Of a DNA stretch of 58,379 nucleotides, positions 50,361 through 58,007 are shown one piece after another. Location: NCBI GenBank assembly GCA_947169385.1, contig CAMVPR010000014.1, forward strand, positions 1-58,379. The letters run 5' to 3'. The DNA comes from an uncultured Lachnospiraceae bacterium. GTDB taxonomy: Bacteria > Bacillota > Clostridia > Lachnospirales > Lachnospiraceae. The translations under genes were made by a program, and so were the position numbers. The stretch's first letter is position 1. Each line of letters begins with the position of its first letter. The notes under the pieces were generated by a model. The model searched no databases. It worked only from the letters and a program-made list of their open reading frames with translations, and had not been told where the DNA came from.

Positions 50361-50978
50361 ATGGTACCTTTGTATAAGATTAGTGAAGAATCTCAGATAG
50401 TAGTTGTAGGTAATGCCGGAATATCCGGAATCAAGATTATCTATGACATGTTTAGAGATGAGATAAAAGGACAATATACTGATAACTTTTTAAGTTCTAT
50501 TGATGACTATTCCGTCTCATACTCATATGAGGCGGAATATGATATTATTATGAGATACAGATATGAGCTTATCGTTGAGTGCGCCTTTGGGGGCGTATTT
50601 AACGCTCTTTTTACATTGGGGTATGAGACCGGGCTAGGTGTTATCTCTGACATGAAAGCAATTCCGATAACTCAGCAGACTATAGAGATATCGGCGTGTA
50701 AAGGGGTTAATCCTTATCAGCTTCATTCGTCAGGGTGCCTTGTTGTAGCTGCCACCAACGGAGTTAAGCTATGTGACGCTTTAAGGAGAGAAGGCATAAC
50801 AGCTGAGGTTGTGGGCTATATGACTAGAGACAAAGCAAGAATTGTCAGGGCTCACGGAGAGGAAAGATTCCTTGTTCCGGTGAGGCGTGATGAGCTTAAT
50901 CGGTTTATTCCGGATGATGAAATGAAGCGAAACTACCCAAAGAAGTTGAATATAAAGGCTTTTAGTGAATTTTCATAA
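50361..50978 (+). CDS. AIR-synthase C-terminal-domain protein (HypE-like half)
   Basis: A 205-aa protein. Its later part follows the AIRS_C pattern of HypE and PurM relatives (NPYQLHSSGCLVVAATNG, then RREGITAEVVGYM and FLVPVRRDEL). The N-terminal ATP-binding half of that family is missing, so the protein cannot be a complete HypE or AIR synthase. It starts 1 bp after the VanW stop. A longer frame from 50214 lies inside the VanW gene and is not supported. Function unknown. Confidence 0.7.
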   Translation: MVPLYKISEESQIVVVGNAGISGIKIIYDMFRDEIKGQYTDNFLSSIDDYSVSYSYEAEYDIIMRYRYELIVECAFGGVFNALFTLGYETGLGVISDMKAIPITQQTIEISACKGVNPYQLHSSGCLVVAATNGVKLCDALRREGITAEVVGYMTRDKARIVRAHGEERFLVPVRRDELNRFIPDDEMKRNYPKKLNIKAFSEFS

Positions 50979-50995
50979 ATTATGCTAAATATTTT

Positions 50996-51024
50996 TTGAT
51001 TTTCTAGCGAATATGTGTTAAAAT
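50996..51024 (+). promoter_or_regulatory. Promoter of the cheX-like gene
   Basis: TTGATT (50996-51001), 17 bp, TAAAAT (51019-51024), 35 bp before the start codon. Confidence 0.6.
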
Positions 51025-51059
51025 GTAACATACGATATACAGATTTGGAGGATTGAGCT

Positions 51060-51527
51060 ATGGCAGCAATTAATGCGGATCACTTGAATGTATTTCTGAT
51101 GGCTACGTCTAAGATTTTGCAGGATATGTGTGGCTTTAATCCTAAGATTGGCAAGCCTGCTGTTAGTAAATTGGAATTTAGTGATGATACAATTGTTATA
51201 ATGATTGGTGTTACAGGTGAGATGAGGGGTCAGGTTATGCTTTCGTTTGAAGATGCGATTGCATGTGATATTGCAGGTAAGATGATGATGATGCCTGTTC
51301 AGGAGCTTGACGAGATTTCAACCAGCGCTATATGCGAGTTGGGTAATATGATTATGGGTAATGCATCTACTGTGTTCTCGGTTGAAGGTATTGGTATTGA
51401 TATTACTCCACCAACAATGTGTAAGGGCAATGTTTCATTCCAGGGTGCAGTAGCTAACCTTAAGATTCCTGTTTTCTACGATGGTGAGAAGAAGATTGAT
51501 CTCAACATTGCCATGAAGAAGGATTGA
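51060..51527 (+). CDS. cheX: CheX-like chemotaxis phosphatase
   Basis: A 155-aa protein of the CheC/CheX/FliY class, which dephosphorylates CheY-P. The catalytic E-X2-N pattern is visible as CELGNMIMGNA, and a matching long beta sheet surrounds it; single-domain length fits CheX. No other chemotaxis gene is in the window, so the cognate response regulator must be elsewhere. TTGGAGG lies before the ATG. Own promoter and terminator indicate a monocistronic gene. Confidence 0.84.
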   Translation: MAAINADHLNVFLMATSKILQDMCGFNPKIGKPAVSKLEFSDDTIVIMIGVTGEMRGQVMLSFEDAIACDIAGKMMMMPVQELDEISTSAICELGNMIMGNASTVFSVEGIGIDITPPTMCKGNVSFQGAVANLKIPVFYDGEKKIDLNIAMKKD

Positions 51528-51552
51528 TTGACAACTTAATAATTGTGACTTT

Positions 51553-51576
51553 AGGGTGTGTGTACACACCCTTTTT
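51553..51576 (+). terminator. Terminator after cheX
   Basis: AGGGTGTGT/ACACACCCT, perfect 9-bp stem with a 2-nt nominal loop, then TTTTT. Confidence 0.85.
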
Positions 51577-51601
51577 CTTGTGTATAAGATAGGAGGATGT
51601 T

Positions 51602-51602
51602 A
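51602..51602 (+). other. Start codon position of trmL with ribosome binding site
   Basis: TAGGAGG lies 7 bp before the ATG at 51602, which fixes the start of the methyltransferase gene. Confidence 0.7.
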
Positions 51603-52102
51603 TGAATATAGTTTTATTAGAGCCGGAGATTGCAGCTAATACGGGTAATATCGGAAGAACATGTTGTGCTACAGGGACAACTTTACATTTGATATATCCG
51701 CTAGGTTTCAGGATTAATGATAAGACTCTTAAAAGAGCCGGTATGGACTATTGGGATAAGCTTGATGTTCGCTATTATGACGATTATAACGACTTTTTGG
51801 AGAAGAATCCCGGTGTTAAGCTATATATGGCAACCACTAAGGCGACTCACACCTATGATGAGGTGCAGTACGACGAGGATGCTTATATTATGTTTGGTAA
51901 GGAGAGTGCGGGTATTCCCGAAGAGATTCTTATGGCAAATGCTGACAACTGCGTGAGAATCCCGATGGGACACGATATGAGGTCGTTGAACCTTGGTAAT
52001 TCTGTAGCGATTATTCTTTATGAAGCGTTAAGACAGAATAAATTTATGAATCTTGAACATGCGGGGGAATTACATGAGCATAGATGGAAAGAGGTATTAT
52101 AA
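51602..52102 (+). CDS. trmL: tRNA (cytidine/uridine-2'-O)-methyltransferase TrmL
   Basis: A 166-aa SPOUT-class methyltransferase that methylates the ribose of the wobble base 34 in tRNA-Leu isoacceptors. Family hallmarks: EPEIAANTGNIGRTC near the start, FGKESAGIP in the middle and the knot segment RIPMGHDMRSLNLGNSVAIILYEALRQ. Length fits YibK/CspR (about 157-165). It is followed by a gene-free stretch of about 300 bp holding repeat copy 1. Confidence 0.94.
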   Translation: MNIVLLEPEIAANTGNIGRTCCATGTTLHLIYPLGFRINDKTLKRAGMDYWDKLDVRYYDDYNDFLEKNPGVKLYMATTKATHTYDEVQYDEDAYIMFGKESAGIPEEILMANADNCVRIPMGHDMRSLNLGNSVAIILYEALRQNKFMNLEHAGELHEHRWKEVL

Positions 52103-52185
52103 AATATAATAATGATTCTAGTGACGAGCCCGGCAACACAATGCAACGTCGGACACGCTCTCGCTTCGGTAAAAACGTAGAAGAT

Positions 52186-52407
52186 AGCGGATTTGAGTTG
52201 AGCATAATATGTTATTTCTGCGGGACGCCTCTCGGCTCGATTGTGCACAGCTCACGTTACTAAATTCACACTGCGCCTATGGCTTGTGTTCATTAAGTAA
52301 CGAGGTGCACAAACGCCCTACGAAATAATACATTATGCTCTTGAAATCCTCAGGGTGGTGAGACCACCGTTTTTTTTGATGTCATTCTGAGCGCAGCGAA
52401 GAATCTT
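52186..52407. repeat. About 220-bp hairpin repeat, copy 1
   Basis: Nearly identical to 54651-54871. The core 52200-52340 is 141 bp with 19-bp terminal inverted repeats (GAGCATAATATGTTATTTC at one end, its near complement at the other) and nested internal pairs (TTGTGCAC/GTGCACAA, CGTTACT/AGTAACG), so the whole core folds into one long hairpin. It is followed by a small terminator-like hairpin GGTGGT-gag-ACCACC with T8 (52354-52377) and a GTCATTCTGAGCG repeat (52381-52407). The stretch 52103-52185 holds nothing I recognise. Confidence 0.85.
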
Positions 52408-53838
52408 CTATTTGGCAGGGAGTGGGAGGTGGAAGGTGAACTCCGCTCCATCACCATCTTCACTGACAAGGTTGATATCTTCTCCGTGGGCTTTTAGTAT
52501 TTCCTTGACGATAGAAAGACCTAATCCACTTCCGACTTTATCGCGTCCTCTTGAACTGTCGGCCTTGTAGAAGCGCTCCCAGATATGTTTCTGATGCTCC
52601 TTGCTGATACCTACACCGTTGTCTTTGACAGATACCCTAATCTTATTGCCCTCTAAAGCTGTGGTTACGAACATTGTCGTATTAGGTTTCGAGAACTTGA
52701 TTGCGTTATCGATAAGGTTGTTGACAACCTGAGATATCTTGTCCTTGTCTGCGTAAACGAACGATGTGCCATCTGTAAGCTCAAGCTTAATTCTGACATT
52801 TTTCTTAGAAGCGGTTCCTTCAAATGTATCTGCCGCGTTTTTAATAACAGCATTGATATCGAATCTCTTCTTCTTGAGTATAAGCACCTTGCTGTTGAAA
52901 TCATTTAACTCGATAAGGCCTTGAGTAAGCTTGGTAAGCCTCTTGGTCTCATTTATAACCACATCTATGTAGTGTGACTGTTTCTCAGGCGGTATTGTTC
53001 CATCCTGAATCGCGGTCAAATATCCATTTATAGAAGTGAGAGGAGATCTGAAATCGTGGGATACATTTGAGATGAAATTCTTCCTGTATTCTTCCATCTT
53101 CTGAACTTCGTCAGCCATGATGTTGAGAGAATCCGCAAGCTGACCTATCTCATTTCTCATTGATATATCAATCTTCTTATCAAAGTTACCGTTACTGTAT
53201 TCAAGTGCATATACATTGAGTTTTTCGATAGGAGTAATTATCTTATTTGAAAAATGATATAGGAACAGCAATAGCACAAGTAGAATTACAAGCATAGCGA
53301 GCATTACAACCCTAAGAATGCTATCCTCAATCGTAGTCAGATCTTCGAGTGATGAGTGAAGAAGTACATATCCTATATAGGTATTGTTGTTAACTATTGG
53401 TATACCTATACTTAGAGTTGTGTGATCGAACAGGCCGTAAAATGTACCTGTTGAGGAAAAACTTGTGTATGGAGATAACGACTTAGAGATGCCTGACACC
53501 GTTACAGGAAGATCTTTAGAACCTATCTTTCTGTCTGATGAACAAGCTACGAACTGTCCTCTGTTGTCTGCTACCCATATCTCGGAACCGAGGATATCAC
53601 TTATTGAAGAGAGGTTCTTGGATAACTCATGGTTAGTTAAATTGCCTTCAAAGTATTCTTTGACATATTGAACGGATATAAGTTGAGCCTGAGAAACAAT
53701 AGAATCGGTTCGTTCCTTGATAAGAAGACTCTTAATACTGAAGTTGATAAACACAATCATAACTGCAAATGATATGACTGTAAGCGCCAAATACGCGACT
53801 ATGACTGTATCAAACATTGATCTTTTAAAAAGCTTCAT
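52408..53838 (-). CDS. Sensor histidine kinase
   Basis: A 476-aa membrane kinase. Two membrane helices (about 11-33 and 174-195) frame an extracellular sensor domain of about 140 residues with a PAS/Cache-like feel. A HAMP linker (about 196-248), HisKA with the phospho-acceptor His261 in SHDFRSPLTS, and a HATPase domain (N box DNAIKFS, G1 DNGVGI, GSGLGLSIVK) follow. Ligand unknown. Its ribosome binding site GAGGTGA overlaps the stop codon of the response regulator gene, so both are coupled. The 3-prime end abuts the repeat at 52407. Confidence 0.95.
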   Translation of the reverse strand: MKLFKRSMFDTVIVAYLALTVISFAVMIVFINFSIKSLLIKERTDSIVSQAQLISVQYVKEYFEGNLTNHELSKNLSSISDILGSEIWVADNRGQFVACSSDRKIGSKDLPVTVSGISKSLSPYTSFSSTGTFYGLFDHTTLSIGIPIVNNNTYIGYVLLHSSLEDLTTIEDSILRVVMLAMLVILLVLLLFLYHFSNKIITPIEKLNVYALEYSNGNFDKKIDISMRNEIGQLADSLNIMADEVQKMEEYRKNFISNVSHDFRSPLTSINGYLTAIQDGTIPPEKQSHYIDVVINETKRLTKLTQGLIELNDFNSKVLILKKKRFDINAVIKNAADTFEGTASKKNVRIKLELTDGTSFVYADKDKISQVVNNLIDNAIKFSKPNTTMFVTTALEGNKIRVSVKDNGVGISKEHQKHIWERFYKADSSRGRDKVGSGLGLSIVKEILKAHGEDINLVSEDGDGAEFTFHLPLPAK

Positions 53839-53843
53839 AAATG

Positions 53844-54545
53844 TTATCTCACCTCGAACTTATAACCTACACCCCAGACTGTCGCGATACTCCAATTGGT
53901 GTCGTCATTAGAGAACTTCTCTCGCAAACGTTTAACGTGAACATCTACTGTTCTTGAATCACCTGAGAAATCATAGCCCCAGACACTATCTAAAAGCTGA
54001 TCTCTTGTAAATACCTGATTAGGGCTTGATGCAATGAAATATAGTAATTCAAGCTCCTTAGGAGGAAGCTCGACATTTTCACCGTTGTAGGTAACAGTGT
54101 AGTTGGTTATGTTGACGATTAGTTTATCGTATGCTATATAGTCGCCGTTCTCTGCAGCCGGAGTTGCCGAAGTAACTTGAGATCTTCTAAGTACTGCACT
54201 GACTCTGGCCGAAAGCTCATTGGCATCGAAAGGCTTGACTATGTAATCGTCGGCGCCCATCTTAAGTCCCAAGACTTTGTCAAACACTTCACCTTTAGCG
54301 GATACCATGATAATTGGAACTTGAGAGGTCTTTCTGATCTCGGCGCATGCTTCATATCCGTCAATGCCCGGAAGCATGACATCAAGAAGAATGAGATCCG
54401 GTTTATATGTGGATACCTCGCTGATGGCTGACTCACCATCTAAGACAATCTTAGTATCAAAGCATTCTTTAATAAGATATAGGGAAATGAGTTCTGCTAT
54501 ATTCTCGTCATCATCAACAATTAATATTCGTTGTTTGTTGTCCAT
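53844..54545 (-). CDS. OmpR/PhoB-family response regulator
   Basis: A 233-aa regulator. The receiver domain has the acidic pair DDD near residues 11-13, phospho-acceptor Asp55 in LLDVMLPG and the conserved Lys in IVKPF; the C-terminal winged helix ends with RTVDVHVKRLREK and WGVGYKF. It is the partner of the histidine kinase that follows 5 bp later. The start at 54545 is chosen for GAGGT 9 bp upstream; a longer frame to 54587 has no ribosome binding site. Targets unknown; the pair is flanked by two direct repeats. Confidence 0.95.
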   Translation of the reverse strand: MDNKQRILIVDDDENIAELISLYLIKECFDTKIVLDGESAISEVSTYKPDLILLDVMLPGIDGYEACAEIRKTSQVPIIMVSAKGEVFDKVLGLKMGADDYIVKPFDANELSARVSAVLRRSQVTSATPAAENGDYIAYDKLIVNITNYTVTYNGENVELPPKELELLYFIASSPNQVFTRDQLLDSVWGYDFSGDSRTVDVHVKRLREKFSNDDTNWSIATVWGVGYKFEVR

Positions 54546-54641
54546 TTGTATTACCTCACTTAGAATAGGAAATGCCATTTTCAACATCTCTTATAATATC
54601 ATATTTTTTTTAATAATTCTACTTATAGATTATATATAAAT

Positions 54642-54893
54642 GTCATTCTGAGCGGATGTGGGTAGAGCATAATATGTTATTTCTTCGGGACGCCTCTCGG
54701 CTCGATTGTGCACAGCTCACGTTACTAAATTCACACTGCGCCTATGGCTTGTGTTCATTAAGTAACGAGGTGCACAAACGCCCTACGAAATAACACATTA
54801 TGCTCTTGAAATCCTCAGGGTGGTGATACCACCGTTTTTTTGATGTCATTCTGAGCGAAGCGAAGAATCTTTGACCTTCGAAGAAGGTCAAAA
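54642..54893. repeat. About 220-bp hairpin repeat, copy 2, with flanking short repeats
   Basis: The stretch 54546-54963 has no gene. It starts with a truncated GTCATTCTGAGCG (54642-54654) and continues with the second copy of the hairpin repeat (54651-54871; core 54665-54805, 141 bp, terminal inverted repeats matching at 18 of 19 positions). A terminator-like GGTGGT/ACCACC hairpin with T7 (about 54818-54841), another GTCATTCTGAGCG copy (54845-54871) and a perfect hairpin TTTGACCTTC/GAAGGTCAAA (54870-54893) follow. The orientation equals copy 1. Confidence 0.85.
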
Positions 54894-54963
54894 TGTAAAA
54901 ACGAGTGGTTATTATATATTATGTATGATAATATATAGATAGTAATTATTAAGGAGGCAATTT

Positions 54964-55767
54964 ATGTCAAAGGTTGAAGATTTAAAACAAATGCTTACTG
55001 ACATGTCAAGCGTCGCGGTAGCATTTTCAGGGGGAGTCGATTCAACATATTTGTTAAAGGTTGCACATGATGTGTTGGGTGATAGATGTATAGCTGTAAC
55101 AGCGTTATCGCCTTCATTTCCGGATAGTGAGAACAAGGAAGCCAGGGAGTTTTGTAAGAGCGAAGGCATAAAGCAGATTTTTGTTAATCCGGAGGAATAC
55201 AAGGTCGAAGAGTATGCGGTTAATCCACCCAACAGATGCTATTATTGTAAACACATACTTTTTAGCGGGATGAAGAAGGTCGCTGAGGAATACGGATGCA
55301 ATTATATCTTAGAGGGTACCAATGCAGATGATATCAACGATTACAGACCGGGAATGAAAGCCATTGAAGAATTGGGGGTAAGAAGTCCGTTAAGAGAGGC
55401 AGGCTTTACCAAAGAAGAGATTAGACAGGAATCTAATCTTCTTCACCTGCCTACTTGGGACAAGCCTTCATTTGCCTGCTTAGCGTCAAGATTTCCGTAT
55501 GGTACAAGGATTACCGAGGAAGGATTATTAAAGATTCAAAAAGCCGAGGAGGTCCTAAAGGAATTAGGTTTTAAGCAGTACAGGGTTAGATATCATAATG
55601 ATGTAGCAAGGATAGAAGTGCTTCCGGATGATATAGTCAAGCTTGTGTCCGATGATATAAGAAGTCAGATTTCTAGTAGGATTAAGGCGGTGGGATTTAG
55701 GTATGTTGCAATAGACATTGATGGCTACAGAACAGGAAGCCTTAATGAGGCTGTGTTATTAAAGTAA
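54964..55767 (+). CDS. larE: ATP-dependent sacrificial sulfur transferase LarE
   Basis: A 267-aa PP-loop enzyme of nickel-pincer nucleotide synthesis: it adenylates the pyridinium dicarboxylate precursor and gives sulfur from its own cysteine. The PP-loop is FSGGVDS (residues 21-27). The conserved cysteine is Cys172 in KPSFACLASRFPYG, equivalent to the sacrificial cysteine of Lactobacillus LarE; a CYYC pair also occurs near residue 90. AAGGAGG lies before the ATG. It opens the larE-larB-larC series. Confidence 0.93.
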   Translation: MSKVEDLKQMLTDMSSVAVAFSGGVDSTYLLKVAHDVLGDRCIAVTALSPSFPDSENKEAREFCKSEGIKQIFVNPEEYKVEEYAVNPPNRCYYCKHILFSGMKKVAEEYGCNYILEGTNADDINDYRPGMKAIEELGVRSPLREAGFTKEEIRQESNLLHLPTWDKPSFACLASRFPYGTRITEEGLLKIQKAEEVLKELGFKQYRVRYHNDVARIEVLPDDIVKLVSDDIRSQISSRIKAVGFRYVAIDIDGYRTGSLNEAVLLK

Positions 55768-55772
55768 GCTAT

Positions 55773-55898
55773 TGTAGCGAAGCACATTGCGCTCCACAGT
55801 GGCGAACGGTGTTCTCCGCTACATGTTGTAGATATCAGTCATTCTGAGCGGAGCGAAGAATCTTTAAGACCCTTCGAAACAATGTTTCTCAGGATGAC
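55773..55898. repeat. Two palindromic repeats between larE and larB
   Basis: First a hairpin with ends TGTAGCG/CGCTACA (55773-55823) and an inner CCAC-a-GTGG pair. Then a full palindromic copy of the short repeat family: GTCATTCTGAG (55838-55848) facing CTCAGGATGAC (55888-55898), with GCGAAG/CTTCG inside. Their place inside an operon suggests they are tolerated in, or shape, the mRNA. Confidence 0.75.
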
Positions 55899-55919
55899 AT
55901 TGATTCCAGGAGGTGTGAT

Positions 55920-56588
55920 ATGGAATATGCTAATTTAGACATGGATAGGAGAGAACGCACCGGCGCACCTGAGATTATATATGGTGCGGGCAAGACTCCT
56001 GAGCAGATAATTGGGATTGTTAAGTCTATGATTTCAAATGGAGAGGAATCAGTTCTTGTTACCAGGCTTGACGAGGACAAATACACCGAGGTTTTAAAGG
56101 GATTTACGAAGAACAATATTAGTCATAAGTATTATGAGGAAGCAAGGGCTTTGGTTACGGGTGATATGAAGGCACCTGACGGAATAGGATATGTTGCGGT
56201 TGTGACAGGTGGTACGAGCGATATTCCGGTTGCAGAGGAGGCTTGTGTGACACTTGAATATTTGGGCAACGAAGTCAAGCGGGTTTATGATGTAGGAGTC
56301 GCGGGAATCCATAGGCTCTTAAAGCGCGAGAAGGTTTTAAAAGGAGCAACTGTTGTTATTGCGATAGCCGGAATGGAAGGTGCTTTGGCAAGTGTTGTCG
56401 GAGGTTTGGTTAAGGCACCTGTAATAGCGGTTCCGACAAGTGTCGGATATGGAGCCAATTTCGGTGGAATGTCGGCACTTTTGTCGATGCTTAATTCCTG
56501 CGCAAGCGGAGTTTCGGTTGTCAATATTGATAACGGATTTGGAGCGGGATATCAGGCAAGCATGATTAATCATGTTACGAAGCTTTAA
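55920..56588 (+). CDS. larB: Pyridinium-3,5-biscarboxylic acid mononucleotide synthase LarB
   Basis: A 222-aa enzyme that carboxylates and hydrolyses nicotinic acid adenine dinucleotide in the first step of nickel-pincer cofactor synthesis. The C-terminal part is PurE-like ([17 protein letters not shown] and [23 protein letters not shown]); the N-terminal segment with [21 protein letters not shown] is characteristic of LarB. AGGAGGTG lies before the ATG. larC follows after 16 bp. Confidence 0.94.
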   Translation: MEYANLDMDRRERTGAPEIIYGAGKTPEQIIGIVKSMISNGEESVLVTRLDEDKYTEVLKGFTKNNISHKYYEEARALVTGDMKAPDGIGYVAVVTGGTSDIPVAEEACVTLEYLGNEVKRVYDVGVAGIHRLLKREKVLKGATVVIAIAGMEGALASVVGGLVKAPVIAVPTSVGYGANFGGMSALLSMLNSCASGVSVVNIDNGFGAGYQASMINHVTKL

Positions 56589-56604
56589 GTGAAAGAGGTG
56601 CTAT

Positions 56605-57870
56605 ATGAAGATACTTTATTTGGATTTAGGTATGGGTGCTGCGGGAGATATGCTTACATCGGCACTTATGGAGCTTATAGACGATAAGGATGCATTTGCA
56701 GATAAGATTAACAATCTTGGGATTGAGGGACTTAATTTCTCTTATGAAACCGCATCCAAGTGTGGAATATATGGCAATAGGGTGAGGGTTTTGATTGATG
56801 ACGTCGAAGAAGAGTCACACGACCACCACAATGAGCACAGTCATGATGAACACGGGCACCATCATCACGAACACGATGAGCATGAGCATCACCATGAACA
56901 TGACGAGCACGAGCATCACCACGAGCATGATGAACATGAGCATCATCATACTCACATGTCTGATATCGAGGCTGTCATAAAAGGTCTTAATGTCAGTGAC
57001 AATGTCAAGTTTACTGCAACAGAAGTATATAAGATTATTGCAAATGCAGAGAGTAAGGCGCATAATACTGATGTCAGCGAGATACATTTTCATGAGGTTG
57101 GAATGAAGGATGCGATTGTTGACATTGTGGCGGTATGTATGCTGCTTGAGATGATTGCGCCTGATAAGATAGTAGCATCTTATGTAAGAATCGGTTACGG
57201 TCAGGTTAAATGTACGCATGGAATTATTCCTGTTCCTGCACCGGCGACATCCTATGTTATGGAAGGCATCCCTGTGTATGCCGGAGATATAGAAGGAGAG
57301 CTTTTAACGCCTACCGGGGCTGCGCTTATTAAAGCATTTGTCGATGAATACGGGACTATGCCTGTGGGCAGGATTATAAAACAGGGATATGGAGTAGGAC
57401 ATAAGGATTTTAAGGCGGCCAATGTTATAAGAGCCGGACTTATAGAGACAGAAGAATTGCCTGACAATGACAGGATTGTGATGCTTGAATGTAATATCGA
57501 CGATATGACCGGAGAAGATATGGGATATGCTTTAGATAAGTTTATTAAAGGCGGAGCAAGGGATGCATTTGTAATTCCTGTCATTATGAAGAAGTCAAGA
57601 CAGGGGATGCTTCTTAAGGTTATCACTGATGAGGCATTAAAGGACGATATGGTCAGGCTTATATTTAAGCACACCACGACGATTGGCATCAGGGAGGTTC
57701 TTTGCAATCGTTATGTTCTTGACAGGCACATAGAGGAAAGGGACGGAGTGAGAGTTAAGATTAGTGAGGGGTATGGGGTGAAGAGAGTTAAGCTTGAGCA
57801 TGACGACTTAGTGCGCATAGCCAATGAGAAGGGACTCTCAATAAGTGAAGTGAGGGAGATGTATCAGTAA
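56605..57870 (+). CDS. larC: Nickel insertion protein LarC with His-rich domain
   Basis: A 421-aa CTP-dependent cyclometallase that puts nickel into the pincer nucleotide. The family start is YLDLGMGAAGDM; FHEVGMKDAIVDIV and GELLTPTGAALI are hallmarks. A His/Glu/Asp-rich stretch (about residues 71-118) contains three tandem 27-bp units coding a HDEHEHHH-like repeat and probably stores or delivers nickel. Unlike Lactobacillus plantarum, where larC is split in two frames joined by frameshifting, the reading frame here is continuous. LarA itself is not in the window. Confidence 0.95.
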   Translation: MKILYLDLGMGAAGDMLTSALMELIDDKDAFADKINNLGIEGLNFSYETASKCGIYGNRVRVLIDDVEEESHDHHNEHSHDEHGHHHHEHDEHEHHHEHDEHEHHHEHDEHEHHHTHMSDIEAVIKGLNVSDNVKFTATEVYKIIANAESKAHNTDVSEIHFHEVGMKDAIVDIVAVCMLLEMIAPDKIVASYVRIGYGQVKCTHGIIPVPAPATSYVMEGIPVYAGDIEGELLTPTGAALIKAFVDEYGTMPVGRIIKQGYGVGHKDFKAANVIRAGLIETEELPDNDRIVMLECNIDDMTGEDMGYALDKFIKGGARDAFVIPVIMKKSRQGMLLKVITDEALKDDMVRLIFKHTTTIGIREVLCNRYVLDRHIEERDGVRVKISEGYGVKRVKLEHDDLVRIANEKGLSISEVREMYQ

Positions 57871-57921
57871 TTCATGAAATGCTATAATGAGTTATTTAAT
57901 ACACTAAATATACCTAACCAT

Positions 57922-57948
57922 GTCATTCTGAGCGCAGCGAAGAATCTT
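57922..57948. repeat. GTCATTCTGAGCG short repeat, last copy
   Basis: A single half-copy of the short repeat (GTCATTCTGAGCGCAGCGAA and on), after larC and before the last gene. Confidence 0.75.
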
Positions 57949-58007
57949 TATCCTGAATGAAGTGTGGGATAATATAATACCAAAATATAATTACCGGAGG
58001 CGAGAAC

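Noticed and set aside
52186-52407. tRNA or rRNA fragment
   Set aside because: The region contains many short stems, but no cloverleaf, T-loop consensus or CCA end; the sequence recurs at 54651 as a long hairpin.
52200-54805. Composite transposon around the two-component system
   Set aside because: The flanking repeats are too short to encode a transposase and no target duplication was seen; they are reported as repeats only.
55889-56573. Minus-strand frames opposite larB
   Set aside because: Shadows of the well-supported larB gene; no ribosome binding sites and no recognisable protein pattern.
56872-56955. CRISPR-like array in the 27-bp repeats
   Set aside because: The units are contiguous, in frame and code for histidines; there are no spacers.
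56815-57219. Minus-strand open frame opposite larC rich in Met and Val
   Set aside because: It is a by-product of the His-rich repeat (CAT/CAC read backwards) and has no ribosome binding site.
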